DNA from: Paenibacillus sp. PvR098
Lineage (GTDB): Bacteria > Bacillota > Bacilli > Paenibacillales > NBRC-103111
Direction: 5' to 3'
DNA length: 64,000 nucleotides
Assembly: GCF_017833255.1 (NCBI RefSeq)
Contig: NZ_JAFIBU010000001.1
Location: 4,632,501 to 4,696,500 of the forward strand
Positions within the stretch are counted from its first letter, which is position 1. Each line of letters starts with the position of its first letter. Position numbers and translations under genes: made by a program. Positions 25,720 to 37,249 of this stretch are shown piece after piece. The notes beneath the pieces are model-generated. The model was not told the DNA's origin, searched no databases, and saw only the letters and a program-made list of their open reading frames with translations.

Positions 25720-26385
25720 ATGAACACGGGCGCGCATTGCCTGCTGCACAAAACATGCAGCCGATGCGGACAAACCAAGTATTATCTTCAGTTTCCCACC
25801 AAGGGCTCCAAACGTTCACGGAACGGGGCGCGCAAAAACATTTGCCGCAAGTGTGCGAGAAAGAAGGCGAAGCTGAAGCTACCGGAAACGGAGGCGCTTC
25901 ATGTGAAGGAGCTGCTGCCTGCAGGAATACCGGGAATCTCCGAGCCGCTGAGACCGCTCACCTTCCCAGCGCCGCCCCCGTCCAGCAAGAAAGGCGCGGC
26001 CAGCCTTCTCCGGCAGGATCGGCAGGGAATCATCCGTATGAAAGGAAAAAGCAATAACGGCAGGCGATGGATTCAAGACATCGATTGGAGCCTGGCGGTG
26101 CTGCTTGTTGAGGAACGTGCGGCGATTGTCTTAAATCCCTACATGATCCGGAGGCTGTACAGCAATGATGATTTCCGCAGGATGATCATGCAGCGGGACG
26201 GGTACAGCTGTTATTACTGCGGGGGGTACGGCGACACGATCGATCATATCGTGCCGAAATCCAAAGGTGGTCATACCACGCCCGTTAACTGCGTTTGTTC
26301 CTGCTACTTCTGCAATCAAAACAAAGCGGACCAGGATGCGGAACGCTTTATCGGCGCTCGTACCATGGACGGCAGAGAAATATAG
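25720..26385 (+). CDS. HNH endonuclease-domain protein with N-terminal zinc-finger-like motif
   Basis: 221 residues from ATG 25720, preceded by a G-rich run (GGGGGGGGAGGGGG). The N-terminus has two CxxC pairs, C13/C16 (CSRCGQ) and C42/C45 (CRKC), likely one zinc site. A proline-rich linker follows at about 75-95. The C-terminal domain is a classic HNH fold: C164/C167 (CYYC), D175-H176 (DHIVPKSKGG), N190 and C195/C198. HNH proteins cut or nick DNA; no partner methylase, terminase or toxin is near. A weak promoter (TTGCCC, 15 bp, TATAAT at 25662) lies upstream. It sits just before ruvC, so a repair-linked role is possible but unproven. Confidence 0.82.
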   Translation: MNTGAHCLLHKTCSRCGQTKYYLQFPTKGSKRSRNGARKNICRKCARKKAKLKLPETEALHVKELLPAGIPGISEPLRPLTFPAPPPSSKKGAASLLRQDRQGIIRMKGKSNNGRRWIQDIDWSLAVLLVEERAAIVLNPYMIRRLYSNDDFRRMIMQRDGYSCYYCGGYGDTIDHIVPKSKGGHTTPVNCVCSCYFCNQNKADQDAERFIGARTMDGREI

Positions 26386-26421
26386 TCTTTACTGCGCGGC
26401 ATATTCATCGCTCTTATAATC

Positions 26422-26430
26422 TGCTATAAT
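26422..26430 (+). promoter_or_regulatory. Extended -10 promoter candidate for ruvC-ruvA-ruvB
   Basis: TGCTATAAT at 26422-26430 matches the extended -10 form TGnTATAAT; a second TATAAT lies 11 bp upstream at 26415. No good -35 was found at normal spacing. The ruvC start is 65 bp downstream. Confidence 0.4.
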
Positions 26431-26494
26431 GGCATGTGAATACATATGTTCGCCTTTTGAAGCGAATAGAGCAGAATGAGGGAGTTGCGCGAGT

Positions 26495-26998
26495 GTGCGG
26501 ATTTTAGGCATTGATCCCGGGATCGCCATTGTCGGTTTCGGTTTTATCGATAAACAAGGGCACAAGCTAGTGCCAGTTCAATACGGTTCCATCCAGACGG
26601 AAGCCCATACGGCTGATGCGCTGCGCCTAAAGCAGATTTACGAGGCGACGATAGAATTGATAGAGAAGTACAAGCCCGATACCGTGGGCATTGAGAAGTT
26701 GTTCTTTAACCGTAATGTAACAACGGCTTTAACCGTAGGTCAGGCGCGCGGCGTGCTAATGCTGGCGGCGGAGCAGAAGGGGCTTCCGATTGGGGAATAC
26801 ACGCCGCTTCAGGTGAAACAGGCGATTGTCGGTTACGGAAAGGCAGAGAAGAAGCAGGTGCAGGAGATGGTGCGGATGTTCCTGCATCTGTCCGCGGTAC
26901 CCAAGCCCGACGACGTGGCCGATGCTCTGGCGGTAGCGATCTGCCACGCACATTCCTCGGCCTTACAACAAAAATTGAACGGAGCATATAAACGATGA
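26495..26998 (+). CDS. ruvC: Crossover junction endodeoxyribonuclease RuvC
   Basis: 167 residues from GTG 26495 after AGGGAG. D7 in LGIDPG is the first catalytic residue of this RNase H-fold resolvase; later acidic residues lie in GIEKLFFNRN and KPDDVADALAVAICH. RuvC cuts Holliday junctions that RuvAB has migrated. Bacillus subtilis uses RecU instead and lacks RuvC, so its presence fits Paenibacillus-type genomes. The stop overlaps the ruvA ATG by 4 bp (ATGA). Confidence 0.97.
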   Translation: MRILGIDPGIAIVGFGFIDKQGHKLVPVQYGSIQTEAHTADALRLKQIYEATIELIEKYKPDTVGIEKLFFNRNVTTALTVGQARGVLMLAAEQKGLPIGEYTPLQVKQAIVGYGKAEKKQVQEMVRMFLHLSAVPKPDDVADALAVAICHAHSSALQQKLNGAYKR

Positions 26999-27633
26999 TT
27001 GACTTTTTGAGAGGAACGGTGGCCCACCGGGAAACGGACTATGTGGTGCTGGATGTGCACGGCGTGGGGTACCGCGTTTTCTGCGCGAATCCGTTTGCCG
27101 TAGCGCCGGGTAAAGACGGTGGGGAAGTCATGATGTATATACATTATCAGGTAAGAGAGGACGCGCATCTGCTTTTTGGGTTTACGTCCCGGGAGGAACA
27201 GTCGCTTTTTCGGCTTCTGCTGGAGGTAAATGGTATCGGGCCAAAAGTGGCCATTGGTGTGCTCGCCGGCGGGCGTCCGGAGGTGATTGCATCGGCAATC
27301 CGGCAGGAAAATCTTACGTTCCTTACGAAGCTTCCCGGGATTGGGAAGAAAACGGCACAGCGTATGGTCCTCGATCTCAAGGATAAGCTGGGCGTTTTAT
27401 CCTCGGACGACGAGAGCTTTACCGTTCACGGCATAGAGGTTGCGGCAGCGGCTATGGCTGGCGGCGGAGCTTGGGCGGAAGCTAAAGCGGCACTGCTTGT
27501 GCTTGGTTATACGGAAGCGGAAGCAGACCGGGCTGGACAAACCGTCAAGCCGAATCTGAAAGGTGACGAGACGACGGATGCCGTAACGAAGCTGGCCCTG
27601 CAGGCGTTATTTCAGCAATCCCTGATGAAATGA
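26995..27633 (+). CDS. ruvA: Holliday junction DNA helicase subunit RuvA
   Basis: 212 residues. The N-terminal OB-fold begins MIDFLRGTVAHRETDYVVLD, and the helix-hairpin-helix motifs follow (LLEVNGIGPKVAIGVL and LTKLPGIGKKTAQRMVLDLKDKL). A flexible alanine-rich segment leads to the C-terminal helix domain that contacts RuvB (AKAALLVLGYTEAEAD). RuvA tetramers bind four-way junctions. It overlaps ruvC by 4 bp and precedes ruvB by 63 bp. Confidence 0.98.
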   Translation: MIDFLRGTVAHRETDYVVLDVHGVGYRVFCANPFAVAPGKDGGEVMMYIHYQVREDAHLLFGFTSREEQSLFRLLLEVNGIGPKVAIGVLAGGRPEVIASAIRQENLTFLTKLPGIGKKTAQRMVLDLKDKLGVLSSDDESFTVHGIEVAAAAMAGGGAWAEAKAALLVLGYTEAEADRAGQTVKPNLKGDETTDAVTKLALQALFQQSLMK

Positions 27634-27696
27634 GGAAGCCCGGAGGACGGCTTGCCCTTCCGGCAAACCTGAGTCCGGAGGAGAGGAGCTGCAAGG

Positions 27697-28701
27697 ATGG
27701 AAGACCGCATCATTTCGGCAAACCTGATGATGGAGGACCAAGGTATGGAGTTCAGTCTCCGTCCGCGGTACTTGGCGGAATATATCGGCCAATCGCATGC
27801 AAAGGGAAATTTAAAGGTGTATATAGAGGCAGCCAAAATGCGCAAAGAAGCGCTGGACCATGTGCTGCTGTACGGCCCGCCGGGGCTTGGCAAGACGACG
27901 CTGTCCAACATCATCGCGAATGAACTCGGTGTCAATCTGCGTACGACTTCTGGACCTGCGATCGAGCGTCCCGGCGATTTGGCCGCTATTTTGACGAATT
28001 TACAGGAAGGCGACGTGCTGTTCATTGATGAGATTCACCGGCTGCACCGGACGGTGGAAGAGGTGCTGTATCCCGCGATGGAGGATTATGCTCTCGACAT
28101 TATCATCGGCAAGGGTCCCAGCGCCCGTTCGGTTCGGCTCGATTTGCCTCCATTCACCTTAGTGGGTGCCACGACCCGGGTCGGGCTGTTGTCCGCCCCT
28201 TTGAGGGACCGCTTCGGCGTCGTTAGCCGTTTGGAGTACTATACGGTGGATGAACTGTCATACATCGTAAGCAGGACCGCGGACATTTTACAGGTGGAGA
28301 TCATCGGTGAAGCGTCGCATGAGATTGGTATGCGTTCCCGTGGAACGCCTCGGATTGCCAATCGGCTGCTGAAGCGTGTTCGCGATTTCGCACAAGTGAA
28401 AGGTGACGGCATTATCACGCTTGAGATCACGCAGGCGGCGCTTGCGAGCATTCAGGTGGATGCGCTCGGATTGGACGAAATTGACCATAAAATGCTGCGC
28501 GCCATCATTCTCAGCTTTCAGGGCGGACCGGTTGGATTGGATACGATCGCCGCTTCTATCGGAGAAGAGAGTCAAACGATCGAGGATGTGTACGAGCCGT
28601 ATTTGCTGCAAATCGGCTTTCTTCAGCGCACGCCGCGCGGCCGTATGGTGACGGCGAGCGCATGCAAACATCTGGGGCTGCCCATGCCAAGCCGTTCCTG
28701 A
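27697..28701 (+). CDS. ruvB: Holliday junction DNA helicase RuvB
   Basis: 334 residues. The AAA+ core has Walker A GPPGLGKT at 60-67, Walker B as LFIDEIHRL, and sensor sequence LVGATTRVG. The C-terminal winged-helix domain contains [22 protein letters not shown]. RuvB hexamers pump DNA through the RuvA-bound junction. GAGGAGAGGAGCTGCAAGG precedes the ATG. The order ruvC-ruvA-ruvB followed by queA-tgt-yajC is typical for this phylum. Confidence 0.99.
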   Translation: MEDRIISANLMMEDQGMEFSLRPRYLAEYIGQSHAKGNLKVYIEAAKMRKEALDHVLLYGPPGLGKTTLSNIIANELGVNLRTTSGPAIERPGDLAAILTNLQEGDVLFIDEIHRLHRTVEEVLYPAMEDYALDIIIGKGPSARSVRLDLPPFTLVGATTRVGLLSAPLRDRFGVVSRLEYYTVDELSYIVSRTADILQVEIIGEASHEIGMRSRGTPRIANRLLKRVRDFAQVKGDGIITLEITQAALASIQVDALGLDEIDHKMLRAIILSFQGGPVGLDTIAASIGEESQTIEDVYEPYLLQIGFLQRTPRGRMVTASACKHLGLPMPSRS

Positions 28702-28749
28702 GCCATTGGCAGGGGAGCGAGTAACCGTACGCTTTGAAAGGGGAACGTT

Positions 28750-30903
28750 ATGATGAAAGGGTTGAAACGGTCGATCATGTCGACTGGAGTTTCATCTGAG
28801 GCGATCAAGCAGACTGCACGACCGGTTTACGGTATCTTGTTGAAAATGACGACAGCGGCGGCGCTGCTGTTGTCCGGAACCATAGGGGCGACTGGATCGG
28901 CTTTAGCTTCGGAAGCTGCCATGCAGGCAGCGCAAACGACAGTGCCTAAGCTGGATGCAATCCGTGTCGCGCTGTTCATCGATACGGGCAAATATGCTAG
29001 CCCGGCGTCCGCGGTGACGCTGTCCGCGGATGCCGGGCTGACGCTCAGCCTACGGGGAGCCGCGGGCGGCGTGCCCGTCCACCAGGCTGTGGCGAAGGAG
29101 CCGGTCCGCGTGTACGCGGACGGCTACTACGCGCAGCTGCCTGAGACGGCCAACGCCGCTGAGGCCCGAACGCAGGCGCGGCAGTTAGCGGCCGGCGGCT
29201 CGTCCGCGGGTGTTGTACAGCGCGCGGCGCAGGGCGCGCCGGCTTATCGGGTTTACCTTGGTCCGTACGCGACCAAGGATGAGGCTTCTGCTGCGGCGGC
29301 GGCCCGGCCGGGGGCGGCGGTTTCCGGGCCGCTGCGTTGGAACGCGGGCACTTATGCCGCAGCCGCACAGGCTCAGGAGCAGGTCGCGGCGATCGCGCAG
29401 GCCGGTTTCGACGCAAGCGTGGCGCAGCTGAGCGGAGGCGGCTTCGCCGCGCTCGTCGGCGGTGCCGCCGACAGCGCAGGGCTAGAAGCGCTGAAGGCAC
29501 AGATTGCAGCGGCTCTGCCCTCGGTGGCACTGACGCCAATGGATGTCACGCAGAGTTACGTGCTTCTGCGTACCGAACTGTCCGTTGACGCCGACAGCGC
29601 AGCGGTGCCGCTGACCGCGCTGGTCTTTAGCGCAAGCTCTAAGCTGTGGGCGGCGGCGAACGATCAGGGCGCAGTTACCGTCAATGAGCGCTTTGGGCGC
29701 ATGTACCGCGGTGGCATTGAACTATCTCTCCATAACAACAAGCTTGCCGTTATCAATGAGCTGCCCTTTCAGCATTATTTGTACGCGGTTCTCGGCTCCG
29801 AGCTTAGCTCGGCTTGGCCTATGGAAGCATTGAAGGCGCAGGCGGTCGCCGCCCGCACCTATGCGCTCAAGCAGGGCGTCAAATATCAGATTGCCCATAT
29901 TTCGGATACAACATTCGATCAATCCTACAAAGGCAGGACCGCAGAATTTCCGGCCGCGATCCAAGCGGTCGATGCAACAGCCGGAGAGGTGCTTACCTTC
30001 AATAAAGCTTTGATCGATCCGCTTTATTACTCCAATGCGGGTGGGCAAACGGCGGACTCGACTGAGGTGTGGGGCAACGAGGTCGCTTATTTGAAGAGCG
30101 TTTCTTCTCAGGATAAAGGAGCGGAAGCGGGCAAAAAGAAATGGTACCGCATCGTGCTTCCGGACGGCAGCATGGGCTATATCCATTCCGATTATGCGCG
30201 AGATACGGGACTCAAAAATCCGGCAGGCCTGTCCTACTACGAATCCGTGCAGGACGGAGTGAATGTTCGTCCTGCTCCTTACGTGGATAATACAGGAAAT
30301 GCGGCGGTGTTTAAGGTCGATATCCGCGATCGTTTTGTTGTGATCGGAGAGGAAGTGGAATCGAACGCCTACGCTTGGATTCGTGGACCTTTCAACGCAT
30401 CGGAGCTAAGTAAGAGGCTAGGCTCCGCCAGGGCGGCAGGCGGGGAGCTTCAGCATTTGGAAGTGACGAAGCGCGGCATTTCGGGACGGGTTCTCGAGGT
30501 TGCGGCGAACGGTCAGACGATTAAAGCCACTTATCCCGATGCGCTCCGAACGCTTCTGGGAGGTTTGCCCAGCACGAAGTTTGAAATTGAAGAAACAGGA
30601 CGGTATACTATATTGGGAGCGGGGGGGACGGTTCGAAGCCAAACCTCCGCCGCACAGCCGATTTTTACTGCAGGCGGCAGCCAAACGGTGCTTGAGCACC
30701 GGGATCAGGAACTCTTCGTGTTGAACGCGGACGGGAAGGTTCGGGTCGCCACACGGAGCCCGCAGTTCGTATTTAAAGGTAGCGGCTTCGGCCATGGCCT
30801 GGGCATGTCCCAGTGGGGCGCCAAAGGGTTTGCCGAGCTTGGCTACGATTATCACAAAATATTGCAGACTTACTATATAGGGGTCTCAATTTCTAAGGGA
30901 TGA
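28750..30903 (+). CDS. SpoIID/LytB-domain protein with SPOR-like and SH3-like segments
   Basis: 717 residues from ATG 28750 (or 28753). After a basic start there is one hydrophobic segment at about 32-54 (signal or anchor). Residues about 70-260 are alanine-rich with two SPOR-like segments ([28 protein letters not shown]). The SpoIID domain begins near residue 318 (YRGGIELS) with [15 protein letters not shown] and AVAARTYAL. It is interrupted at about 460-560 by an SH3-like segment ([28 protein letters not shown]) and resumes to the C-terminal [18 protein letters not shown]. SpoIID is a lytic transglycosylase that works in engulfment. Nucleotides about 28980-29560 are visibly richer in GC than the flanks. 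Confidence 0.87.
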   Translation: MMKGLKRSIMSTGVSSEAIKQTARPVYGILLKMTTAAALLLSGTIGATGSALASEAAMQAAQTTVPKLDAIRVALFIDTGKYASPASAVTLSADAGLTLSLRGAAGGVPVHQAVAKEPVRVYADGYYAQLPETANAAEARTQARQLAAGGSSAGVVQRAAQGAPAYRVYLGPYATKDEASAAAAARPGAAVSGPLRWNAGTYAAAAQAQEQVAAIAQAGFDASVAQLSGGGFAALVGGAADSAGLEALKAQIAAALPSVALTPMDVTQSYVLLRTELSVDADSAAVPLTALVFSASSKLWAAANDQGAVTVNERFGRMYRGGIELSLHNNKLAVINELPFQHYLYAVLGSELSSAWPMEALKAQAVAARTYALKQGVKYQIAHISDTTFDQSYKGRTAEFPAAIQAVDATAGEVLTFNKALIDPLYYSNAGGQTADSTEVWGNEVAYLKSVSSQDKGAEAGKKKWYRIVLPDGSMGYIHSDYARDTGLKNPAGLSYYESVQDGVNVRPAPYVDNTGNAAVFKVDIRDRFVVIGEEVESNAYAWIRGPFNASELSKRLGSARAAGGELQHLEVTKRGISGRVLEVAANGQTIKATYPDALRTLLGGLPSTKFEIEETGRYTILGAGGTVRSQTSAAQPIFTAGGSQTVLEHRDQELFVLNADGKVRVATRSPQFVFKGSGFGHGLGMSQWGAKGFAELGYDYHKILQTYYIGVSISKG

Positions 30904-30913
30904 AGAGATAACA

Positions 30914-33129
<2,216 letters not shown>

Positions 33130-33170
33130 CCAATATTACATAGATGTATTTCAAGAAAGGGGGAAAGCAA

Positions 33171-33488
33171 ATGTGGTTAGCGGCAAGTGATGCAGCGGCC
33201 CCAGGTATCGAAGGGTACTTGGTTACTTATGGTCCGCTTGTTTTGATGTTTGTCGTCCTGTACTTTTTACTTATCCGTCCTCAGCAAAAACGTCAGAAGA
33301 CTCGCAACATGATGCTGGGCAATTTGAAAAAAGGGGACAAGGTGTTAACCATCGGCGGTTTGCACGGTACGATCCTCGAGCTGACCGACGAAACGGTCAT
33401 CCTGCGCGTCAATGACGTGACCAAGCTGACGTTCGAACGTTCTGCGGTAAACACCGTACAAAGCTCGTCGTCAACGGATGAAAAGTAG
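33171..33488 (+). CDS. yajC: Sec translocase accessory subunit YajC
   Basis: 105 residues from ATG 33171 after AAAGGGGG. One membrane segment at about 18-37 ends in the family motif LLIRPQQKRQK. The rest is a small basic cytoplasmic domain (NLKKGDKVLTIGGLHGTIL). YajC associates with SecD and SecF; those genes lie 4 kb downstream, separated by spoVB and comN as in Bacillus. The position after queA-tgt is the usual one. Confidence 0.96.
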   Translation: MWLAASDAAAPGIEGYLVTYGPLVLMFVVLYFLLIRPQQKRQKTRNMMLGNLKKGDKVLTIGGLHGTILELTDETVILRVNDVTKLTFERSAVNTVQSSSSTDEK

Positions 33489-33515
33489 TATCATAGCGGC
33501 CGCATGTGCGGCCGT

Positions 33516-33566
33516 AAATAAAAGCCCGTTCTATCGCATTCATGCGACAGACGGGCTTTTATTTGT
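33516..33566. terminator. Terminator hairpin between yajC and a convergent gene
   Basis: ATAAAAGCCCGT pairs with ACGGGCTTTTAT (arms about 33518-33529 and 33551-33562), with an inner stem TCGCAT/ATGCGA. A/T runs on both sides let it serve yajC (+) and the small membrane protein gene (-). Confidence 0.8.
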
Positions 33567-33578
33567 TTTACCCCATGA

Positions 33579-33938
33579 CTATTTCTTCAAATTAACCCCG
33601 ATGATGCCGCCTATGGCGCCTGCCGTTAAAGCCAAACCTGCCAATATCAACATGTCTTTCGTAAGCCCTGAGTCATAAGCCAAAAAACCGATGATCCAAA
33701 CGACAGCGGTATAGATGGAGCCGAGCAGTATCCCTTGATACCAACCCTTGCTGCCGCTTCGTTTGCCGGATACAATACCGCCGACAAGCATAGCTAATCC
33801 GTGAATGAACAGTGTGGTTCCCGCCCAAGAGTCTTCCGGAATGTCGGTTGCGAGCAAGATGAGCGAGGCGATCAGCGTGCCGATAAGCATAAATCCGCCA
33901 GCGTACGTTAAACCGGAAAACAAGGGTGAATTTTTCAT
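33579..33938 (-). CDS. TIGR04086-family membrane protein (YrzE-like)
   Basis: 119 residues from the ATG at 33938, preceded on the minus strand by AGGAGGAATGAGG. Four hydrophobic segments are visible, with short charged loops (SGKRSGSKGWYQG). The pattern matches the small Bacillota membrane family TIGR04086, whose B. subtilis member YrzE lies in the same place between yajC (yrbF) and yrbG. Function is unknown. It is transcribed against yajC, sharing the terminator between them. Confidence 0.8.
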   Translation of the reverse strand: MKNSPLFSGLTYAGGFMLIGTLIASLILLATDIPEDSWAGTTLFIHGLAMLVGGIVSGKRSGSKGWYQGILLGSIYTAVVWIIGFLAYDSGLTKDMLILAGLALTAGAIGGIIGVNLKK

Positions 33939-34182
33939 GAATACCTCATTCCTCCTAATCCGATCCATGATCCCCTGAGGAAATTGATCAGGGCTGCAAG
34001 GGCTCGCTCATTACCCCTAAACTCTGGCGTCTCCGGAGCGAGCTTGCTCCTTATTTTTCATTGTATGGGCATGTACCAAGAAATAGTACAGGTTCCTGAG
34101 ACGTTTACCAACAATTCACCCGCATGACAAGAGACGCCCAAGGTCAAAATATTCCTTGAAGAGTTCCCGGGAGGAAAAGCCA
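33939..34182. other. Intergenic region between divergent yrzE-like and yrbG-like genes
   Basis: 244 bp. It must hold promoters for both directions. An inverted repeat GGCTCGCTC ... GGAGCGAGC spans about 33999-34045 with a long loop and a TTATTTTT tail at 34050. No clear promoter pair was found by eye. Confidence 0.5.
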
Positions 34183-34857
34183 ATGGAAATATGGACCCTT
34201 TTATTTCGAACCGTTATGGTCTATCTGATCGTGTTCTTGACGCTGCGCATTATGGGGAAAAGGGAAATCGGCAAGCTGTCTGTTTTCGACCTCGTCATAT
34301 CCATTATGATCGCGGAGATTGCCGTGTTCGTACTCGAGGATTTGAACAAGCCGATGGTGGAAGGCATTCTGCCCATGGTGACGCTCGTAGCGGTCCAATT
34401 GCTCATTGCGTACATTTCGCTGAAAAATGAGAGGCTGCGGCGGTTGTTTGAAGGCAAACCGTCAGCGATTATAGACGGAGGCAAGCTGAATCGGGAAGAG
34501 ATGCGCAAGCAGCGCTACAATCTCGACGATCTCCTCCTGCAGCTTCGAGAAAATAAGGTTTTGAATGTGGCCGACGTAGAATTTGCTGTTTTGGAGCCTT
34601 CGGGCAAGCTGACGATTTTGGAGAAGAAGCATAAAACAGAACGTCATTTAGAAGGACAGGCGTCGTTTCGTTATGAAGGCCTGCCGCTGCCGCTGATCAT
34701 GGACGGGAAAGTGCAGGACGAAAGTTTGGAGAAGTTGGGAAAAACAAGGTTTTGGCTAAAAAACGAACTGCAGTCTCAAGGAGTTAAAGATTTTAAGGAA
34801 GTGTTTTTTTGCTCCATTGATCATCGCGGTAAATGGTTTATCGATAAAAAAAGATAA
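34183..34857 (+). CDS. DUF421-domain membrane protein (YrbG/YetF type)
   Basis: 224 residues from ATG 34183 after GGGAGGAAAAG. Three membrane segments lie in the first 80 residues (VYLIVFLTLRIMGKREIG is the family hallmark), followed by a cytoplasmic two-subdomain region (NGGK-like KPSAIIDGGKLN, QRYNLDDLLLQLRE, EFAVLEPSGKLTIL). The B. subtilis counterpart YrbG is beside spoVB; relatives YetF and YdfS are spore germinant-inner-membrane-associated proteins. It is convergent with spoVB here. Confidence 0.88.
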   Translation: MEIWTLLFRTVMVYLIVFLTLRIMGKREIGKLSVFDLVISIMIAEIAVFVLEDLNKPMVEGILPMVTLVAVQLLIAYISLKNERLRRLFEGKPSAIIDGGKLNREEMRKQRYNLDDLLLQLRENKVLNVADVEFAVLEPSGKLTILEKKHKTERHLEGQASFRYEGLPLPLIMDGKVQDESLEKLGKTRFWLKNELQSQGVKDFKEVFFCSIDHRGKWFIDKKR

Positions 34858-34872
34858 GCGGCAGCCAGAAAC

Positions 34873-36438
34873 TCATTTAACGATCCTTTTGCCGAGCCAG
34901 ATCACTCGGAACAAGTCGTTACGATCGATCAGCTTCAACAGGATGGCCAAAATCAAGTATAATACCATTCCGACCACGCATGCGGCGGCAAAGCGGGCAA
35001 AGCCGCCTGCGATCCAATCGGCACGCATGACAGCATGGCTCGCGAAGCCTGTGCCTGTCATACAAAGGCCTACCTTTATGAAATCGGAGAGCTCCATCCG
35101 GAAGTTCAGCAGACGGACGATACTGTGCCAATGCAGAATGGTGACCAGCATAATATTGACCGTGATGGCGATGACAGCGCCCAAGATGCCGTATTCCGGT
35201 CGGCTTGCCAGCAAGTAGATCAGCGACAGCTTGACCGTGGACCCGATGAGCGTATTTATCAGTGCGCTGCCGGGTCTTTCGAGCGCCTGCAGGGCGGCCT
35301 GGAGAGGCGCTTGGAAGTAAATAAACAGAGCAGCCGGAGCCATCATCCGAAGCATAGACCCGACTCCCGGCTGACCGTACATATATAAACATATCGGTTC
35401 GGCAAGAACATACATCAGCACCGCAAAAGGGGCACCGGTAACCATAGCGAGCTTCAGCGATTGGTGAAGCCGCATGTGGATGGTCAGCATATCATTCCTA
35501 GCGGCGGCTTCAGATAACGACGGTACTAACGATACGGCTAGAGAGAAAGTAAGAGCGCTTGGCAGCATGAGCACGGGAATAACCATTCCTTGCAGTGCTC
35601 CGTATTGAGCAGTAGCAAGCCCAGTGGCGATACCAGCGACGGCAAGGCTTTGGACAATTAGAACGGATTCGAGAAAATACGATCCCGAGCCTGCCAGCTT
35701 GCTTCCGGTCACGGGGACTGCCAGCTTTAATATCTGCTTTAAATTACCAATTCGGGAAAGTCTACGGTTGGAGCCGATGTTCACACGGGGGGTACGCTGA
35801 TGCCGTTTGCGGTTCTGACGGTAATAGTACATCAGTACAAGCAGAGCACAGACTTCTCCTGCCACAACTCCCACCATGGCACCGGCAGCGGCATATTCGA
35901 TACCGTGTGGGAGCATCCAATAAGCGAAGGCCAGTACGGTGATGATCCGAACAACGGTTTCCATGACTTGGGAGAGAGCCGTCGGAATCATATTTTGGCG
36001 ACCTTGGAAATAACCGCGAAAGACAGATGACACCGCAACAAGGAGAATGATCGGCGTCATGCACAGGAACGTGTAGTATACTCGTGGGTCAGTAAAAAGG
36101 TGATCAGTAATCCAGCGCGCGCCATAGAATGTGCCGGCCGTGAGCAGGATGCCAAGCAGCAGAGCCACGGCAAGGGCTAGTCGAAATATGCTTTTGGCGC
36201 GCGCTTCATTACCTTCGGCTTCAGCGGCCGCGACCAGCTTGGCCACCGCAATCGGGATCCCCCCTGTAACGATGGTGAGAATGACCACGAGAAACGGCCA
36301 GCCCATTTGGTAGAGACCGATGCCTTCGGGACCGATAACCCTCGGGAGCGTAATCCGCGGAATAAATCCTAGGATGCGGTTGACGATTCCCGCGGCAAGA
36401 AGTATAAGTGTACCTTTGATAAACGATTGTTTTGTCAA
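34873..36438 (-). CDS. spoVB: Stage V sporulation protein B (polysaccharide/lipid flippase family)
   Basis: 521 residues, polytopic, about fourteen membrane segments, MATE/MurJ-like fold (MVF or polysaccharide synthesis family). The start MTKQSFIKGTLILLAAGIVNRILGFIPRI resembles B. subtilis SpoVB. SpoVB is needed for spore cortex formation and may flip lipid-linked precursors across the outer forespore membrane; the substrate is not proven. The neighbours yrbG-like and comN-like are those of the B. subtilis spoVB locus. GAAAGAAGGTCATTCCC precedes the start on the minus strand. Confidence 0.93.
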   Translation of the reverse strand: MTKQSFIKGTLILLAAGIVNRILGFIPRITLPRVIGPEGIGLYQMGWPFLVVILTIVTGGIPIAVAKLVAAAEAEGNEARAKSIFRLALAVALLLGILLTAGTFYGARWITDHLFTDPRVYYTFLCMTPIILLVAVSSVFRGYFQGRQNMIPTALSQVMETVVRIITVLAFAYWMLPHGIEYAAAGAMVGVVAGEVCALLVLMYYYRQNRKRHQRTPRVNIGSNRRLSRIGNLKQILKLAVPVTGSKLAGSGSYFLESVLIVQSLAVAGIATGLATAQYGALQGMVIPVLMLPSALTFSLAVSLVPSLSEAAARNDMLTIHMRLHQSLKLAMVTGAPFAVLMYVLAEPICLYMYGQPGVGSMLRMMAPAALFIYFQAPLQAALQALERPGSALINTLIGSTVKLSLIYLLASRPEYGILGAVIAITVNIMLVTILHWHSIVRLLNFRMELSDFIKVGLCMTGTGFASHAVMRADWIAGGFARFAAACVVGMVLYLILAILLKLIDRNDLFRVIWLGKRIVK

Positions 36439-36620
36439 GGGAATGACCTTCTTTCTTTCCCATGGGCTTGGACCCTGGCGTTATTAAATGGATATGCATA
36501 ACCTGTCCTCAAGCATGCAATAATTTTTGTATGAACGTTCAAAACGGACGGCAGCAGGAAAACGAACGAAGGCAGCGAATAGGTAATAAGACGAGGCTTC
36601 GTTTTCGGGAGGGATGCTGG

Positions 36621-37139
36621 ATGGAGAAGGACGAATGGAAGCCGGGTCTAAGCGGCATGGATACGGGGCAGGAAGAACGGGAGTCGGAGGGAACCGCGAA
36701 TACGGACTCTGAAGGGAAGGCTGAGAGCACATTGCCTTATATGGAGCTGTATTATTTGGATGAGGCGGCCGTGACGGCTGACGGCGAGCAAGAAATATTG
36801 GAGCACGAAGCAGAGGAGCCGTCCGCCCAACCAGCGGAAGAAGAATCGGCGGTGCCGTCAGCGGATAACTTCGATGCCGAAGAAGAAGGAACCATGGATG
36901 AAGAGGAATTGAACGGAATCATTGAGAATCTATGCCACAGTAAAGCAGAGGAATTCCGCATGATTGGTTATGAGCATGTGACAGGCCAGGAAATCTGGGA
37001 ATGTGTAAGCGATAAATACAAAAAGATCGGTATCCCCCCGCTGCACCGGATCGTAAACGACATACTGTCACTCAAAGTGACGCAATTTATGAATTGGATG
37101 ACGATGAGCATTTATAAGGACAACGCCCATTTCCGATGA
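36621..37139 (+). CDS. comN: ComN-like post-transcriptional regulator with acidic N-terminal extension
   Basis: 172 residues from ATG 36621 after GGGAGGG. Residues about 92-172 match the ComN (YrzD) domain: EELNGIIENLCHSKAEEFRM, IGYEHVTGQEIW, LHRIVNDILSLKVTQFMNWM. ComN in B. subtilis is about 98 residues and controls comE mRNA and its localisation. Residues 1-90 here are acidic, low-complexity and not part of that family. The position between spoVB and secD equals that in B. subtilis. A terminator stem overlaps the last codons. Confidence 0.8.
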   Translation: MEKDEWKPGLSGMDTGQEERESEGTANTDSEGKAESTLPYMELYYLDEAAVTADGEQEILEHEAEEPSAQPAEEESAVPSADNFDAEEEGTMDEEELNGIIENLCHSKAEEFRMIGYEHVTGQEIWECVSDKYKKIGIPPLHRIVNDILSLKVTQFMNWMTMSIYKDNAHFR

Positions 37140-37157
37140 ATGGGCTTATTTTTTTTG
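37124..37157 (+). terminator. Terminator overlapping the comN stop
   Basis: GCCCATT (37125-37131) pairs with AATGGGC (37139-37145), then TTA and nine T residues. The stop codon TGA is inside the loop. Confidence 0.8.
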
Positions 37158-37191
37158 GCTGTCCTGCCACGCAATCCCAACAGCTATCAAA

Positions 37192-37220
37192 TTGACTCGA
37201 TTTTGGCAGGTAGGTATAAT
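37192..37220 (+). promoter_or_regulatory. Sigma-A promoter of secD-secF
   Basis: TTGACT (37192-37197), a 17-bp spacer and TATAAT (37215-37220) form a near-consensus promoter. The secD ATG is 30 bp after the -10 box. Confidence 0.8.
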
Positions 37221-37249
37221 AGGAATATTGAGTTTGGAAGGAGATAGTT

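Noticed and set aside
33478..33678. Small plus-strand frame after yajC
   Set aside because: It runs through the terminator hairpin and into the antisense of the YrzE-like gene.
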